Shown: positions 38,453 to 46,618 of the stretch, piece after piece
Position numbering within the stretch: the first letter of the stretch is position 1
Layout: each line of letters begins with the position of its first letter
Origin: Pectinatus haikarae
Lineage (GTDB): Bacteria; Bacillota; Negativicutes; Selenomonadales; Selenomonadaceae
Direction: 5' to 3'
NCBI RefSeq assembly: GCF_015732185.1
Contig: NZ_WIQM01000016.1
Coordinates: forward strand, 775,001-839,000
Length of the DNA: 64,000 nucleotides
Translations under genes and position numbers: made by a program
The notes under the pieces: generated by a model
The model's input: only the letters and a program-made list of their open reading frames with translations
The model's database searches: none
Told to the model about the DNA's origin: nothing

Positions 38453-38481
38453 AGTATAGAAGCAAAGAAAAGAAATGTCAA
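38453..38481 (-). promoter_or_regulatory. Consensus promoter between mnmA and hutD
   Basis: TTGACA (38476-38481), 17 bases, TATACT (38453-38458) on the minus strand. It reads into a hairpin and then hutD. Confidence 0.72.
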
Positions 38482-38513
38482 GAATTCGTTTATTATGGCT
38501 GTCGTGAAGAAGT

Positions 38514-39596
38514 TCATTTAAGTGGTTCTGTTATTATGCCGCCGCCTAAAAGAATATTGTCATCATAAAAAACTACTGACTGTCCCGGTGTTACAGCACG
38601 CTGCGGTTCTTTAAAAATAACTTTTGCCGTATTATTTTCCAGCGGATAAACTGTCGCCTGGCACACATTCTTTCCATAGCGAATCTGCGCATATGTTTCA
38701 AGAGGCCCCTCTATATTATCAAAAGGGATCCAATTCAGTTTTTTGGCCATAAGCCCTGAGGAAAAAACATCTTTGTTGCTTCCGACGACAACTTCATTTT
38801 TATCGCTGTTGAGCTGGATTACATACAAAGGTTCAGCTGCGGCGATTCCAAGTCCCTTTCGCTGGCCTACGGTATACAACGATAAGCCGTTGTGACGCCC
38901 TAATATATTACCATCAACATCGACTATATTGCCAGCTTTGAAATGCATTTGCGAATGATTTTGAAGATATGCTTTATAATCGTCATTGGGAATAAAACAT
39001 ATTTCCTGGCTTTCCTTTTTATTTGCTACAGGCAGATTATATTTTTTAGCCATTTCCCGAGTCTGCGTTTTAGTGTAGCTGCTCAGAGGGAAGATTATGT
39101 GACTGAGAGCTTCCTGACCCAAATGATAGAGCACATACGACTGATCTTTGTGAGTGTCAGCGGCACGTTTGATCAGATAACGTTCTTTTTCGTTTTTTTC
39201 TATGGTAACATAATGCCCTGTGGCCATATAATCAGCGCCGAGTTTCATGCATTCGTTCAGAAGTCTGCCGAATTTTATGCAATGATTGCAGCGGACACAG
39301 GGGTTGGGGGTATGCGCTGACATATATTCATCTATGAAATAATCAGATACTTCTTTTTTAAATATGTCCTTGAAATCCATAACATAATGCTTAATATTAA
39401 GCAGATTGCAGACTATGCGTGCATCCTTTACAGAACTGAGCTGATCGTAGCTGTCTTCTTTGGAAAAACCGCGGCCTTCATCACTTAAAACCATGGTAAC
39501 GCCAAAAACGTCATAACCCTTGTCCAATAAAATAGCAGCTGTCGTAGAGCTGTCTACACCGCCGCTCATAGCAACGGCAACTTTTTTCTTTTCCAC
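38514..39596 (-). CDS. mnmA: tRNA-specific 2-thiouridylase MnmA
   Basis: A 360-residue PP-loop enzyme (VAVAMSGGVDSSTTAAILL near the start) that thiolates U34 of tRNAs for Glu, Gln and Lys. The two catalytic cysteines are in NPCVRCN and QEICFIPNDD. A GTG start at 39596 is chosen because AAGGTGAG lies just upstream; an in-frame TTG six codons earlier overlaps that site. In many Firmicutes mnmA follows an Rrf2 gene and a cysteine desulfurase. Here the desulfurase is missing and a hairpin separates mnmA from the Rrf2 gene. Confidence 0.96.
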   Translation of the reverse strand: MEKKKVAVAMSGGVDSSTTAAILLDKGYDVFGVTMVLSDEGRGFSKEDSYDQLSSVKDARIVCNLLNIKHYVMDFKDIFKKEVSDYFIDEYMSAHTPNPCVRCNHCIKFGRLLNECMKLGADYMATGHYVTIEKNEKERYLIKRAADTHKDQSYVLYHLGQEALSHIIFPLSSYTKTQTREMAKKYNLPVANKKESQEICFIPNDDYKAYLQNHSQMHFKAGNIVDVDGNILGRHNGLSLYTVGQRKGLGIAAAEPLYVIQLNSDKNEVVVGSNKDVFSSGLMAKKLNWIPFDNIEGPLETYAQIRYGKNVCQATVYPLENNTAKVIFKEPQRAVTPGQSVVFYDDNILLGGGIITEPLK

Positions 39597-39625
39597 TATT
39601 ATCTCACCTTGCAATAAATTAATAA

Positions 39626-39664
39626 GGGATGGAGAACAGGAAATATTCCATGTCCCTCCATCCC
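39626..39664 (-). terminator. Hairpin between Rrf2 gene and mnmA
   Basis: GGGATGGAG/CTCCATCCC 9-bp stem with an inner GGA/TCC, followed by TTATTAATTTATT in the minus direction. It lies 29 bases after the Rrf2 stop codon. It could end the Rrf2 transcript or attenuate mnmA. Confidence 0.55.
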
Positions 39665-39692
39665 GATAACCATGTGCTGAATCAGAAAAGGT

Positions 39693-40148
39693 TCATGCCT
39701 CCACCATACTGTTTAACATAGAGGCTTTCTTGCCATTTTCACATAAATCAGCCAGAGTAATCGAGTCCAAAACCTCGCTGATGCTTTGACACACCCGCTC
39801 CCATACTCCGCGGGTTACACATTTATCTGCTTTTTTACAAATCTGGCTGCTGGAATCCGCTTCATTCAGAAGACAATCTACCAAGGCAATAGGTCCTTCC
39901 ATGATAGTGATAATATCGCCTATAGTGATATCGGCGGGATCCCTTGTCAATACATATCCTCCCTGTGCGCCACGAGTACTCTTGACAAGACCGGCATTTC
40001 TGAGCGCGCAGATAAGCTGCTCCAGATAATTATCGGAGATATCCTGCTTTGCAGCGATAGTGCGCAATGATAAAGGTCCCTGGCCATAATTCAATGCCAA
40101 TTCATACATGGCAGTGACACCATAGCGACCTCTTGTCGACAATTTCAT
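39693..40148 (-). CDS. Rrf2-family (IscR-like) transcriptional regulator
   Basis: A 151-residue protein starting MKLSTRGRYGVTAMYELAL, with a winged-helix DNA-binding domain and three cysteines in CLLNEADSSSQICKKADKC (about residues 92-110), the spacing used by IscR/NsrR-type regulators to bind an Fe-S cluster. The ATG at 40148 has GGAGG 8 bases upstream; the frame continues five codons. It probably senses Fe-S cluster status or cysteine. No isc/suf genes are adjacent. Confidence 0.92.
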   Translation of the reverse strand: MKLSTRGRYGVTAMYELALNYGQGPLSLRTIAAKQDISDNYLEQLICALRNAGLVKSTRGAQGGYVLTRDPADITIGDIITIMEGPIALVDCLLNEADSSSQICKKADKCVTRGVWERVCQSISEVLDSITLADLCENGKKASMLNSMVEA

Positions 40149-40248
40149 ATATATTTCCTCCATTCATATCCTATTGAAGATGAAGATTGCAACTAAAATA
40201 GAAATCCTGCTAATATTATAAGTTTACTATATTATAACAGTTAGCGTA

Positions 40249-41586
40249 TTATTTGTGTAAAAAATTTTGATGTTCTTGCAAATATTCTTTTATAATCTTT
40301 TCTCTGCCGTTACTGCTTGGTTCATAATATTTTGTGCCGATAAGCCCGGACGGCATATATTGCTGTTTTACAAAATGATCAGCGTAATCATGGGGATATT
40401 TATAGCCTGTGCCATGACCAAGCTTTTGTGCACCCTTATAATGAGCGTCCTTCAGGTGTGCCGGTATGTCGCCGCACTGCAGATTTCGAACATCCGCAAT
40501 AGCTTTGTCTATCGCAAGATATGAAGAATTGCTCTTTGGTGCCGATGCTATATAGGTTACGGCCTGAGCAAGAGGCAGACGGGCTTCCGGCATTCCTACA
40601 AACTGCACAGACTGTACAGCTGCCATTGCCAGCACTAAAGCCATCGGATCTGCGTTGCCTACATCCTCAGATGCACATATCGCTATCCTGCGAGCGATAA
40701 AATTGGCATTTTCTCCTGATTCAAGCATTTTTGCCAGATAATAAATTGCGGCATCGGGGTCGCTGCCGCGCATACTTTTTATAAAGGCTGACACTGTATC
40801 GTAATGATTATCACCGTTTTTGTCATATGATTGGATTTTTTCGCCAGATATTTCCTGCAGAATTTTTTCGGTAATATCAGTTTCGGCAGCGGCGGCCATC
40901 AGTGCGGACTGTTCAAGCAGATTAAGTGCCACACGTGCGTCACCGGAGGAAAGCTGTGCTATAGTATGCAACTGGCTGTCCGAACAGGAAATATTCATAC
41001 TGCCAAGACCGTTTTTGGTATCTGTCAATGCCTGCCTCATTATTTTTAGCATTTGTGAATCGGTCAAGGCATTCAGCCTGATCACGCGTACACGGGACAG
41101 CAGTGCATGATTTACTTCAAAATACGGATTTTCTGTAGTGGCACCTATGAGGATAAGGCGGCCATCTTCGACATAGGGCAGAAGAACATCCTGCTGTCCC
41201 TTGTTAAAACGGTGTATTTCGTCAATAAAAATTATCGTACGTCTTTGATAAAATTTTCTCTGTTGTTCAGCTTCATCAACAATTTTACGAATGTCTGCGA
41301 TACCGGAGGAAACAGCGTTCAATTGTTTGAAATCGCTCTTGGTCATTGAGGCTATCATTTGAGATAAAGTAGTTTTTCCTGTACCGGGCGGACCAAACAG
41401 AATCAATGAAGGAATACTGTCCTTTTCAATCAATGTACGCAAAAAACGTCCTTTACCGAGAACATGGTCCTGTCCCGCAAACTCATCAAAATTTTGCGGG
41501 CGCATCCTCACAGCCAGAGGAACAGCATTCTTCATGCTGTTGTTTGTATTCTGGGCGGCAATAGAAAATAGGTCCATATCTTCCAT
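40249..41586 (-). CDS. rarA: Replication-associated recombination protein RarA (MgsA)
   Basis: A 445-residue AAA+ ATPase with Walker A FGPPGTGKTTLSQ (about residues 65-76), Walker B IIFIDEIHRFNKGQQD and sensor GATTENPYFEVN, plus the C-terminal tetramerisation domain (YPHDYADHFVKQQYMP). It acts at stalled replication forks and on single-stranded DNA. It follows dut with only three bases between stop and start, so both are probably co-transcribed. Confidence 0.96.
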   Translation of the reverse strand: MEDMDLFSIAAQNTNNSMKNAVPLAVRMRPQNFDEFAGQDHVLGKGRFLRTLIEKDSIPSLILFGPPGTGKTTLSQMIASMTKSDFKQLNAVSSGIADIRKIVDEAEQQRKFYQRRTIIFIDEIHRFNKGQQDVLLPYVEDGRLILIGATTENPYFEVNHALLSRVRVIRLNALTDSQMLKIMRQALTDTKNGLGSMNISCSDSQLHTIAQLSSGDARVALNLLEQSALMAAAAETDITEKILQEISGEKIQSYDKNGDNHYDTVSAFIKSMRGSDPDAAIYYLAKMLESGENANFIARRIAICASEDVGNADPMALVLAMAAVQSVQFVGMPEARLPLAQAVTYIASAPKSNSSYLAIDKAIADVRNLQCGDIPAHLKDAHYKGAQKLGHGTGYKYPHDYADHFVKQQYMPSGLIGTKYYEPSSNGREKIIKEYLQEHQNFLHK

Positions 41587-41589
41587 TGA

Positions 41590-42042
41590 TCAGACCCCCG
41601 TGGAACCCATGCCGCCATGACGGACAAGTCCCTTATCATTGCTGTCCCCATCGGTCATAAGATATTTATAGAAAATTCCCTGAGCCAGACGTGTTCCCTT
41701 TTTTACAGAAAAATCTGTTGAGGCATGATTAAAAACAGCCAGCATGATATGTCCCTCATTGTTGGCATTATTGTAATAGTCAGCATCAATAATACCCTGT
41801 CCGTTAATGAAGGAAAGAGAATTTTTCAAAGCTATGCTTGATCTGATGTGAATACCAAGGTACTCATCATCATTCATATATGCTTTGAGACCTGTGGGAA
41901 TGAGAGTTACTTTTCCCGCTTTTAAAATCGCATCTTCTGCGCAGGCTATATCATATCCTGCACTTTTATCTGTTTTTCGTTCAGGCAGAATAATATTATT
42001 TCCTTCATAAACGCTTACTATTTCAAAACCGCGGTTTTTCAT
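41590..42042 (-). CDS. dut: dUTP diphosphatase
   Basis: A 150-residue trimeric dUTPase with all five motifs recognisable: KSAGYDIACAEDA, RSSIAL, GIIDADYYNNANNEGHI, GTRLAQGIF and a C-terminal GGMGSTGV. It hydrolyses dUTP to dUMP, keeping uracil out of DNA. ATG 42042 is chosen for its AGGGGGA site; the frame is open 14 codons further. The last motif ends with V instead of the usual Phe. Upstream partner of rarA. Confidence 0.94.
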   Translation of the reverse strand: MKNRGFEIVSVYEGNNIILPERKTDKSAGYDIACAEDAILKAGKVTLIPTGLKAYMNDDEYLGIHIRSSIALKNSLSFINGQGIIDADYYNNANNEGHIMLAVFNHASTDFSVKKGTRLAQGIFYKYLMTDGDSNDKGLVRHGGMGSTGV

Positions 42043-42450
42043 TTTTTCCCCCTGTACATAGGCACTTTCATTTTGTCTGTGCAAAACAAATAGGGTTTTT
42101 TATTTGAAGCTGTTATTTACAGCGGTTCGACTGATTTTATAGAATAAATCCAACCGGAATAAAACCCCTTTTTACCAAAAATATCAAATATAAGTAAATT
42201 CATATACATTATAATTGATATTACTAATAATAGCAAATATGTATTGTTCATTTAGGATTGCTTTCACCAGAAAATCGCATATAACAGCTTTTGCACCGGT
42301 CAGAAAGAGGCGAAATATTGTGCTGCTGGTCAATTTTGCATGATATTCTTTAGTTAGGAGGCAGATCATGTATTTTATATATCTGCATGCTGTACAGCGG
42401 TTAAAATAAAACCTGTCCAATATTCAAAATGATGAAGTTTATCGAAAGTA
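42043..42450. other. Intergenic region between dut and htpG
   Basis: About 400 bases between two divergent genes. A 78-codon minus-strand frame (42184-42420) is AT-rich, cysteine- and isoleucine-rich, has no family resemblance and no ribosome site, so I do not call it. No RNA gene recognised. Confidence 0.4.
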
Positions 42451-42479
42451 TTGATTTTTTTTTCAAAGCGTTGTATAGT
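42451..42479 (+). promoter_or_regulatory. Promoter of htpG
   Basis: TTGATT (42451-42456), 17-base spacer, TATAGT (42474-42479), with the start of transcription predicted a few bases before the CIRCE element. Confidence 0.78.
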
Positions 42480-42490
42480 AAAAGTAACTT

Positions 42491-42517
42491 TTAGCACTCA
42501 CTGCTAATGAGTGCTAA
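42491..42517. promoter_or_regulatory. CIRCE element (HrcA operator) of htpG
   Basis: A perfect match to TTAGCACTC-N9-GAGTGCTAA immediately downstream of the htpG promoter. HrcA binding here blocks transcription until heat or misfolded protein titrates GroEL. CIRCE normally controls groESL and dnaK; htpG of Bacillus subtilis is not HrcA-controlled. Confidence 0.97.
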
Positions 42518-42548
42518 CAAAGCAATAAACGATGAAGGGGTTTGAATT

Positions 42549-44507
42549 ATGTCTAAAGAAACGCATGAATTTCAAGCAGAGACTAAACAGCTGCTTGATC
42601 TGATGATCCACTCAATTTATACAAATCGGGAAATATTTTTACGCGAACTGACATCCAATGCATCTGATGCCATTGATAAAATTCACTTTGAAAGTCTCAC
42701 CAATAAAGATTTACTTGAAGGTGATGACAGCTATGAGATTTTCCTGGTACCTGATGAAAAGTCGCATACACTATCTATTGCCGATAACGGTATAGGGATG
42801 GACAAGGAGGAACTCATTGAAAACATTGGTACGATAGCCAAGTCTGGCACCAAGGTCTTTCTGCAGAAAATGATGGAAGCGAAGGAAACTAATTCTGCTG
42901 TCTCAGGTAAGGAACTTATCGGTCAATTTGGTGTGGGTTTTTATTCTGCGTTTATGGTAGCTGAAAAAATAACTGTGGTTACGCGCAAAGCCGGACAAAA
43001 ACAAGCTTACAAATGGGAATCTGCCGGTGACGGATCATATACGATCGAAGAGTGTGATAAGGAAAAACGTGGAACAATAATTACACTTACGCTGCTGCCT
43101 GAATTTTATGGTGAAAAGGCTGAAGAAAACTTTACTGATACTTATAAAATAGACAGCCTTATCAAAAAATACTCAGACTATGTGCGCTATCCTATAAAAA
43201 TGAATTTTGTTGTCGAAGAAACACCAAAAGATAAAGACGGTAAGGAAATAGAAGGAGCGGAAAAAGTTAAGCATGATGAAATACGCACCTTAAATTCTAT
43301 GCAGCCGCTCTGGGCTAAAAATAAGTCAGAAATAAAGAACGAAGAATATAATGAGTTTTATAAAAATCTTTTCCACGATTGGGAAGAACCGATGGAAGTA
43401 CTGCATAATAAAGCTGAAGGGACTATAGAATATACGTCGCTGCTCTTCTTTCCTTCACATGCACCTTTCAATCTATATCATACTGATTATCAGCCCGGTT
43501 TGCAGTTATACTCGCGCCATGTCTTCATTATGGATAACTGCAAGGATCTTTTACCGGAGTATCTGCGCTTTGTCAAAGGGCTTGTTGATTCCCCTGATTT
43601 TTCTTTAAATATTTCCCGTGAATTGCTGCAGCAGAGCCGCGAACTGAAAATAATCGGCCGCAATTTAGAAAACAGCATTTTAAAAACATTGGAACGAATG
43701 CTTAAAAATAATCGTGAAAAATTTGAAAAATTCTGGGCTGAATATGGCAAATCGCTGAAAATAGGCGTATATGGAAGCATGTACAGCGGCAATGATACCA
43801 TAAGCAAACTCAAAGATCTATTGCTTTTTGCGACTTCTAATGGGGATAAAGGATTAAGTTCTCTTAAAGAATATATTGATCGCATGCCGGAAAGCCAGAA
43901 AAAGATTTATTATGCTGCAGGTAAGGATCGTAAGGCTATAGACAGTCTGCCGCAAATGGAACTTTTGCGTGAAAAAAATATAGAAGTTCTCTATTTGCTT
44001 GACAATGTTGATGAATTTGCCATTGAAGCACTGCGTGAATATGATGGTAAACAATTCCACTCAATAAGCCGCGGTGATCTGGACCTGGATGATGTAGAAT
44101 CTCAGCAAACAAAGAAGGAAACGGAAGATATCACCAAGAAAAATGAAGATCTTATCAAAGATATCAAGGAAAGTCTCGGTGAAAAAATTGCTGATGTCAA
44201 AATAAGCAACAGATTAAAATCAAGTGCCGTATGTCTTGTTGCAGATGAACAGGGACCAAGCTTCACGATGGAACAGGCATTCGCTGACGCCAGTAATCCG
44301 ATGTTTAAGGCAAAACGTATTTTGGAAATAAATCCGCATCATGAACTTTTTGAACGTTTGCAGGCAGTGCATAATCTTGGCAAGGAAAACGATGAATTCA
44401 AAAATTATTGTGAGTTATTATATACACAGGCACTTCTAATAGAAGGCATATTGCCTGAAAATCCTGCTGACATTGCTAATAAAATTGCTGCCTTAATGGC
44501 AAAATAA
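42549..44507 (+). CDS. htpG: Chaperone protein HtpG (Hsp90)
   Basis: A 652-residue Hsp90 with the GHKL ATPase N-terminus (NREIFLRELTSNASDAIDKI, DNGIGM, GQFGVGFYSAFMVA), a middle domain (around SRELLQQSRELKIIG) and a C-terminal dimerisation domain. It refolds client proteins in the cytoplasm with DnaK. GAAGGGG lies 8 bases before the ATG. Monocistronic: CIRCE upstream, intrinsic terminator downstream. Confidence 0.98.
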   Translation: MSKETHEFQAETKQLLDLMIHSIYTNREIFLRELTSNASDAIDKIHFESLTNKDLLEGDDSYEIFLVPDEKSHTLSIADNGIGMDKEELIENIGTIAKSGTKVFLQKMMEAKETNSAVSGKELIGQFGVGFYSAFMVAEKITVVTRKAGQKQAYKWESAGDGSYTIEECDKEKRGTIITLTLLPEFYGEKAEENFTDTYKIDSLIKKYSDYVRYPIKMNFVVEETPKDKDGKEIEGAEKVKHDEIRTLNSMQPLWAKNKSEIKNEEYNEFYKNLFHDWEEPMEVLHNKAEGTIEYTSLLFFPSHAPFNLYHTDYQPGLQLYSRHVFIMDNCKDLLPEYLRFVKGLVDSPDFSLNISRELLQQSRELKIIGRNLENSILKTLERMLKNNREKFEKFWAEYGKSLKIGVYGSMYSGNDTISKLKDLLLFATSNGDKGLSSLKEYIDRMPESQKKIYYAAGKDRKAIDSLPQMELLREKNIEVLYLLDNVDEFAIEALREYDGKQFHSISRGDLDLDDVESQQTKKETEDITKKNEDLIKDIKESLGEKIADVKISNRLKSSAVCLVADEQGPSFTMEQAFADASNPMFKAKRILEINPHHELFERLQAVHNLGKENDEFKNYCELLYTQALLIEGILPENPADIANKIAALMAK

Positions 44508-44519
44508 GAAAATATAATA

Positions 44520-44561
44520 AAAACGCTTCTGCTTCCCGAATTTATCGGACAGAAGCGTTTT
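44520..44561 (+). terminator. Intrinsic terminator after htpG
   Basis: AAAACGCTTCTG (44520-44531) pairs with CAGAAGCGTTTT (44550-44561) around an 18-base loop, followed by a T-rich stretch. Confidence 0.86.
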
Positions 44562-44795
44562 GCTTTTATATATAAAAATCTTTATGACATGTTGGAAATT
44601 CCGTTTTTCCATAACTAATAATGGTAATATATAATTTCAGCAGCCAGTATAACATGATCACTGTGATGAAATACATAACTAAAATATTTAATAAGACCAT
44701 GATACAATTATATTAGACAGATTGGATGCTGTCTTTTCGCTTCAATCAAGTGAAAAAGATAATGCTGTATTTTGGGAGTAAGGAGGAACTGCAAA

Positions 44796-45308
44796 GTGAG
44801 AAGGATAGATAGAGAAATTACTGATTTGAACGATATTATAAGAATAATGAAAGATTGTAAAGTATGTCACGTAGCATTTCACGATGAAGAATATCCTTAT
44901 GTGGTTCCTATGACCTTTGGCTTGGAAGTCAAGGCTGATGAGATAAATATATATTTCCATGGTGCCAAAGTAGGCAAGAAACATGATCTCATCAGGAGAA
45001 ATAACAAGGTCAGCTTTGTTATGGAAAATATTTGCAGCATTGTTACTGGTCCGCAGGTCGGTGAATGTGAATGTACGATGGAGTTTGAATCTGTTATGGG
45101 AACAGGGATAATCGAGTATGTTCCAGAAGAAAGAAAAACTATGGCATTGCAGACGATGCTGACCCAATACGGAGTGAAGGAAGGCAAAGCCGACTATCAT
45201 TTCCATTGCGAAGTAGTTCCAAAGATTCATCTGCTGTGTCTGCGGATTAACTCACTGTCAGCGAAAAGGCGTGATGTGGCTGAGCAAAAATATATTCCCC
45301 AAAAATGA
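44796..45308 (+). CDS. Pyridoxamine 5'-phosphate oxidase-like FMN-binding protein (NimA type)
   Basis: A 170-residue split-barrel flavoprotein. The N-terminus MRRIDREITDLNDIIRIMKDCKVCHVAF and the PYVVPMTFGLE and GKKHDLIRRNNKVSFVME segments are typical of the NimA/5-nitroimidazole reductase-like family. It probably binds FMN and reduces an unknown small molecule. GTG 44796 is the start, with AAGGAGG 9 bases upstream; an in-frame TTG eight codons earlier overlaps this site. Monocistronic. Confidence 0.86.
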   Translation: MRRIDREITDLNDIIRIMKDCKVCHVAFHDEEYPYVVPMTFGLEVKADEINIYFHGAKVGKKHDLIRRNNKVSFVMENICSIVTGPQVGECECTMEFESVMGTGIIEYVPEERKTMALQTMLTQYGVKEGKADYHFHCEVVPKIHLLCLRINSLSAKRRDVAEQKYIPQK

Positions 45309-45395
45309 GTATTAGTATATTTTTCTATAAGTTTTGTTGTTTAAACATCATTGCGATATATGGTGAAAGAATGAGCTAGTGCTTTATAAACGAAA

Positions 45396-45403
45396 TTAGG
45401 CTG
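45396..45403 (+). repeat. Left 8-bp target-site duplication of the IS6-like element
   Basis: TTAGGCTG, repeated in direct orientation at 46594-46601 on the other side of the element. An 8-bp duplication is the IS6-family norm. Confidence 0.82.
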
Positions 45404-45454
45404 GGCTTTGTAAAGTAAACATGAAAGATTAACAAACAGAAACAGCCAAATACT

Positions 45455-46495
45455 TCAAGCAACGAACAAAAGCTTGTGTTTACTTCTGGCAGAAAGATTG
45501 AGCCCTGCAACTTGTGCCGGAGTCAAACTGTTAAGAGCGGAATGAGGCCGGACAAAATTGTAAAAAAAGAGAAAAACCGCGATAAGGTTGTTGGCGGAAT
45601 TGAAAGAAGAAAATCCCTGTTTGGTTTTATACCATGCTTTGAACTGCTTGTTAAAGCATTCGATCAGGTTGTTGGTGATATCGTCACTGAAGCTGTGGAC
45701 ACGGATATGTTTGGCATTCAGCACTGCTTTTACAGGAACTTTGTAGGCACTGTAACGGTCGGTTACAATGGCTCTGGGTTTGCCAAGGTGCTTAACGGAA
45801 TTAAGCAAGGAAAAAGCCTGAGGACTATCCCGGTGTTTGGAAAGATGAAAGCCGAGGACAAAACGTGTTTCGCTGTCCACAATTAACCAAAGATAATATT
45901 TCATGCCACGGATTTTCACCACGGTTTCGTCCGCGTGCCATTCATCGGAGTCGAAATTGAGCGTTGGTATCAATTCAAGTGCAATGTTGTGAAACAAAGG
46001 GGCAAATTTCGTACACCAGTTGCTGATGGTGGTGTGAGAAAGCTGAATATTCATGACCGTACGCATAATAAGAGCAATATTGCGGAAAGAATTCTTGCCT
46101 AAATAAAACATTGACAATGCTGTCAGAATAACATGCATAGGATAACGCATTCGCTTGAAGTTGGTTTTTCCTGACAATTTCGACATGGAAGGTGCTGTAA
46201 TAGCAGCTTGTTTTGGGACAAAAAGGGAATGACCGCATTTCTTGTCACCACATTGGTAGTTTGAATAATATTTGTGTTCATGATGAAGAAACATGGCCTT
46301 CCCGCAGATAGGGCAAATTGGGTAAGAACGTATGCGTGGCCTTCCTGATTTGCCGGTTGTATTGGCATATGGTACAAATTGATGCCCGCATACACGGCAA
46401 AGATATTTTTGGTTTGCATCTTTATCTTTGCCATAACGATAAAAGTTTTGATGGTTGTTGCATTTTGGACAGCAAATCTGATATGATTTTGTCAT
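45455..46495 (-). CDS. IS6-like DDE transposase with N-terminal zinc ribbons
   Basis: A 346-residue transposase. The N-terminus has zinc-ribbon cysteine pairs (CCPKC, CRVCG, CPICG, CGDKKCG), followed by an HTH and an IS240-type DDE core: DEWHADETVVKIRG (first Asp), IVTDRYSAY (second Asp) and NNLIECFNKQFK (Glu). ATG 46495 (MTKSYQICC) has AAAGGAG 10 bases upstream; an in-frame TTG 25 codons earlier lies outside the ribosome site. The start codon abuts one arm of an 11-bp inverted repeat. Confidence 0.9.
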   Translation of the reverse strand: MTKSYQICCPKCNNHQNFYRYGKDKDANQKYLCRVCGHQFVPYANTTGKSGRPRIRSYPICPICGKAMFLHHEHKYYSNYQCGDKKCGHSLFVPKQAAITAPSMSKLSGKTNFKRMRYPMHVILTALSMFYLGKNSFRNIALIMRTVMNIQLSHTTISNWCTKFAPLFHNIALELIPTLNFDSDEWHADETVVKIRGMKYYLWLIVDSETRFVLGFHLSKHRDSPQAFSLLNSVKHLGKPRAIVTDRYSAYKVPVKAVLNAKHIRVHSFSDDITNNLIECFNKQFKAWYKTKQGFSSFNSANNLIAVFLFFYNFVRPHSALNSLTPAQVAGLNLSARSKHKLLFVA

Positions 46496-46568
46496 GAGGA
46501 CTCGTCTCCTTTCGGGAGGTACAGTGTTTGTGATAAAACTATTGTACCAGAAGGGCTGACGAGTCCTC
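46496..46568 (-). promoter_or_regulatory. Inverted repeat that could mask the transposase start
   Basis: GAGGACTCGTC (46496-46506) and GACGAGTCCTC (46558-46568) are perfect 11-bp complements. They bracket a candidate promoter (TTGAGG-N18-TACAAT), an inner GGTACA/TGTACC stem and the SD, itself in a CTCC/GGAG hairpin. Long transcripts entering from outside would fold and hide the start. Confidence 0.6.
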
Positions 46569-46593
46569 AACTTTCATTTAACTTTACAATACG

Positions 46594-46601
46594 TTAGGCT
46601 G
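46594..46601 (+). repeat. Right 8-bp target-site duplication of the IS6-like element
   Basis: TTAGGCTG, the direct copy of 45396-45403. Confidence 0.82.
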
Positions 46602-46618
46602 CTAAGGGAGAAAAAACT

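Larger units (their letters stand above)
45404..46593 (-). mobile_element. IS6-like insertion sequence with zinc-ribbon transposase
   Basis: About 1190 bp between 8-bp direct repeats TTAGGCTG. The left end GGCTTTGTAAAGT and the right end (reverse complement) CGTATTGTAAAGT form imperfect inverted repeats that continue to ATGAAAG. The GGCT-TGT start resembles IS6/IS240 ends. One transposase gene occupies nearly the whole element. It inserted a few bases upstream of the ribosome site of a DinB-like gene. Confidence 0.88.

Noticed and set aside
42184-42420. 78-codon minus-strand open frame upstream of htpG
   Set aside because: No ribosome site, AT-driven composition, no family resemblance, and it lies in the dut-htpG promoter region.
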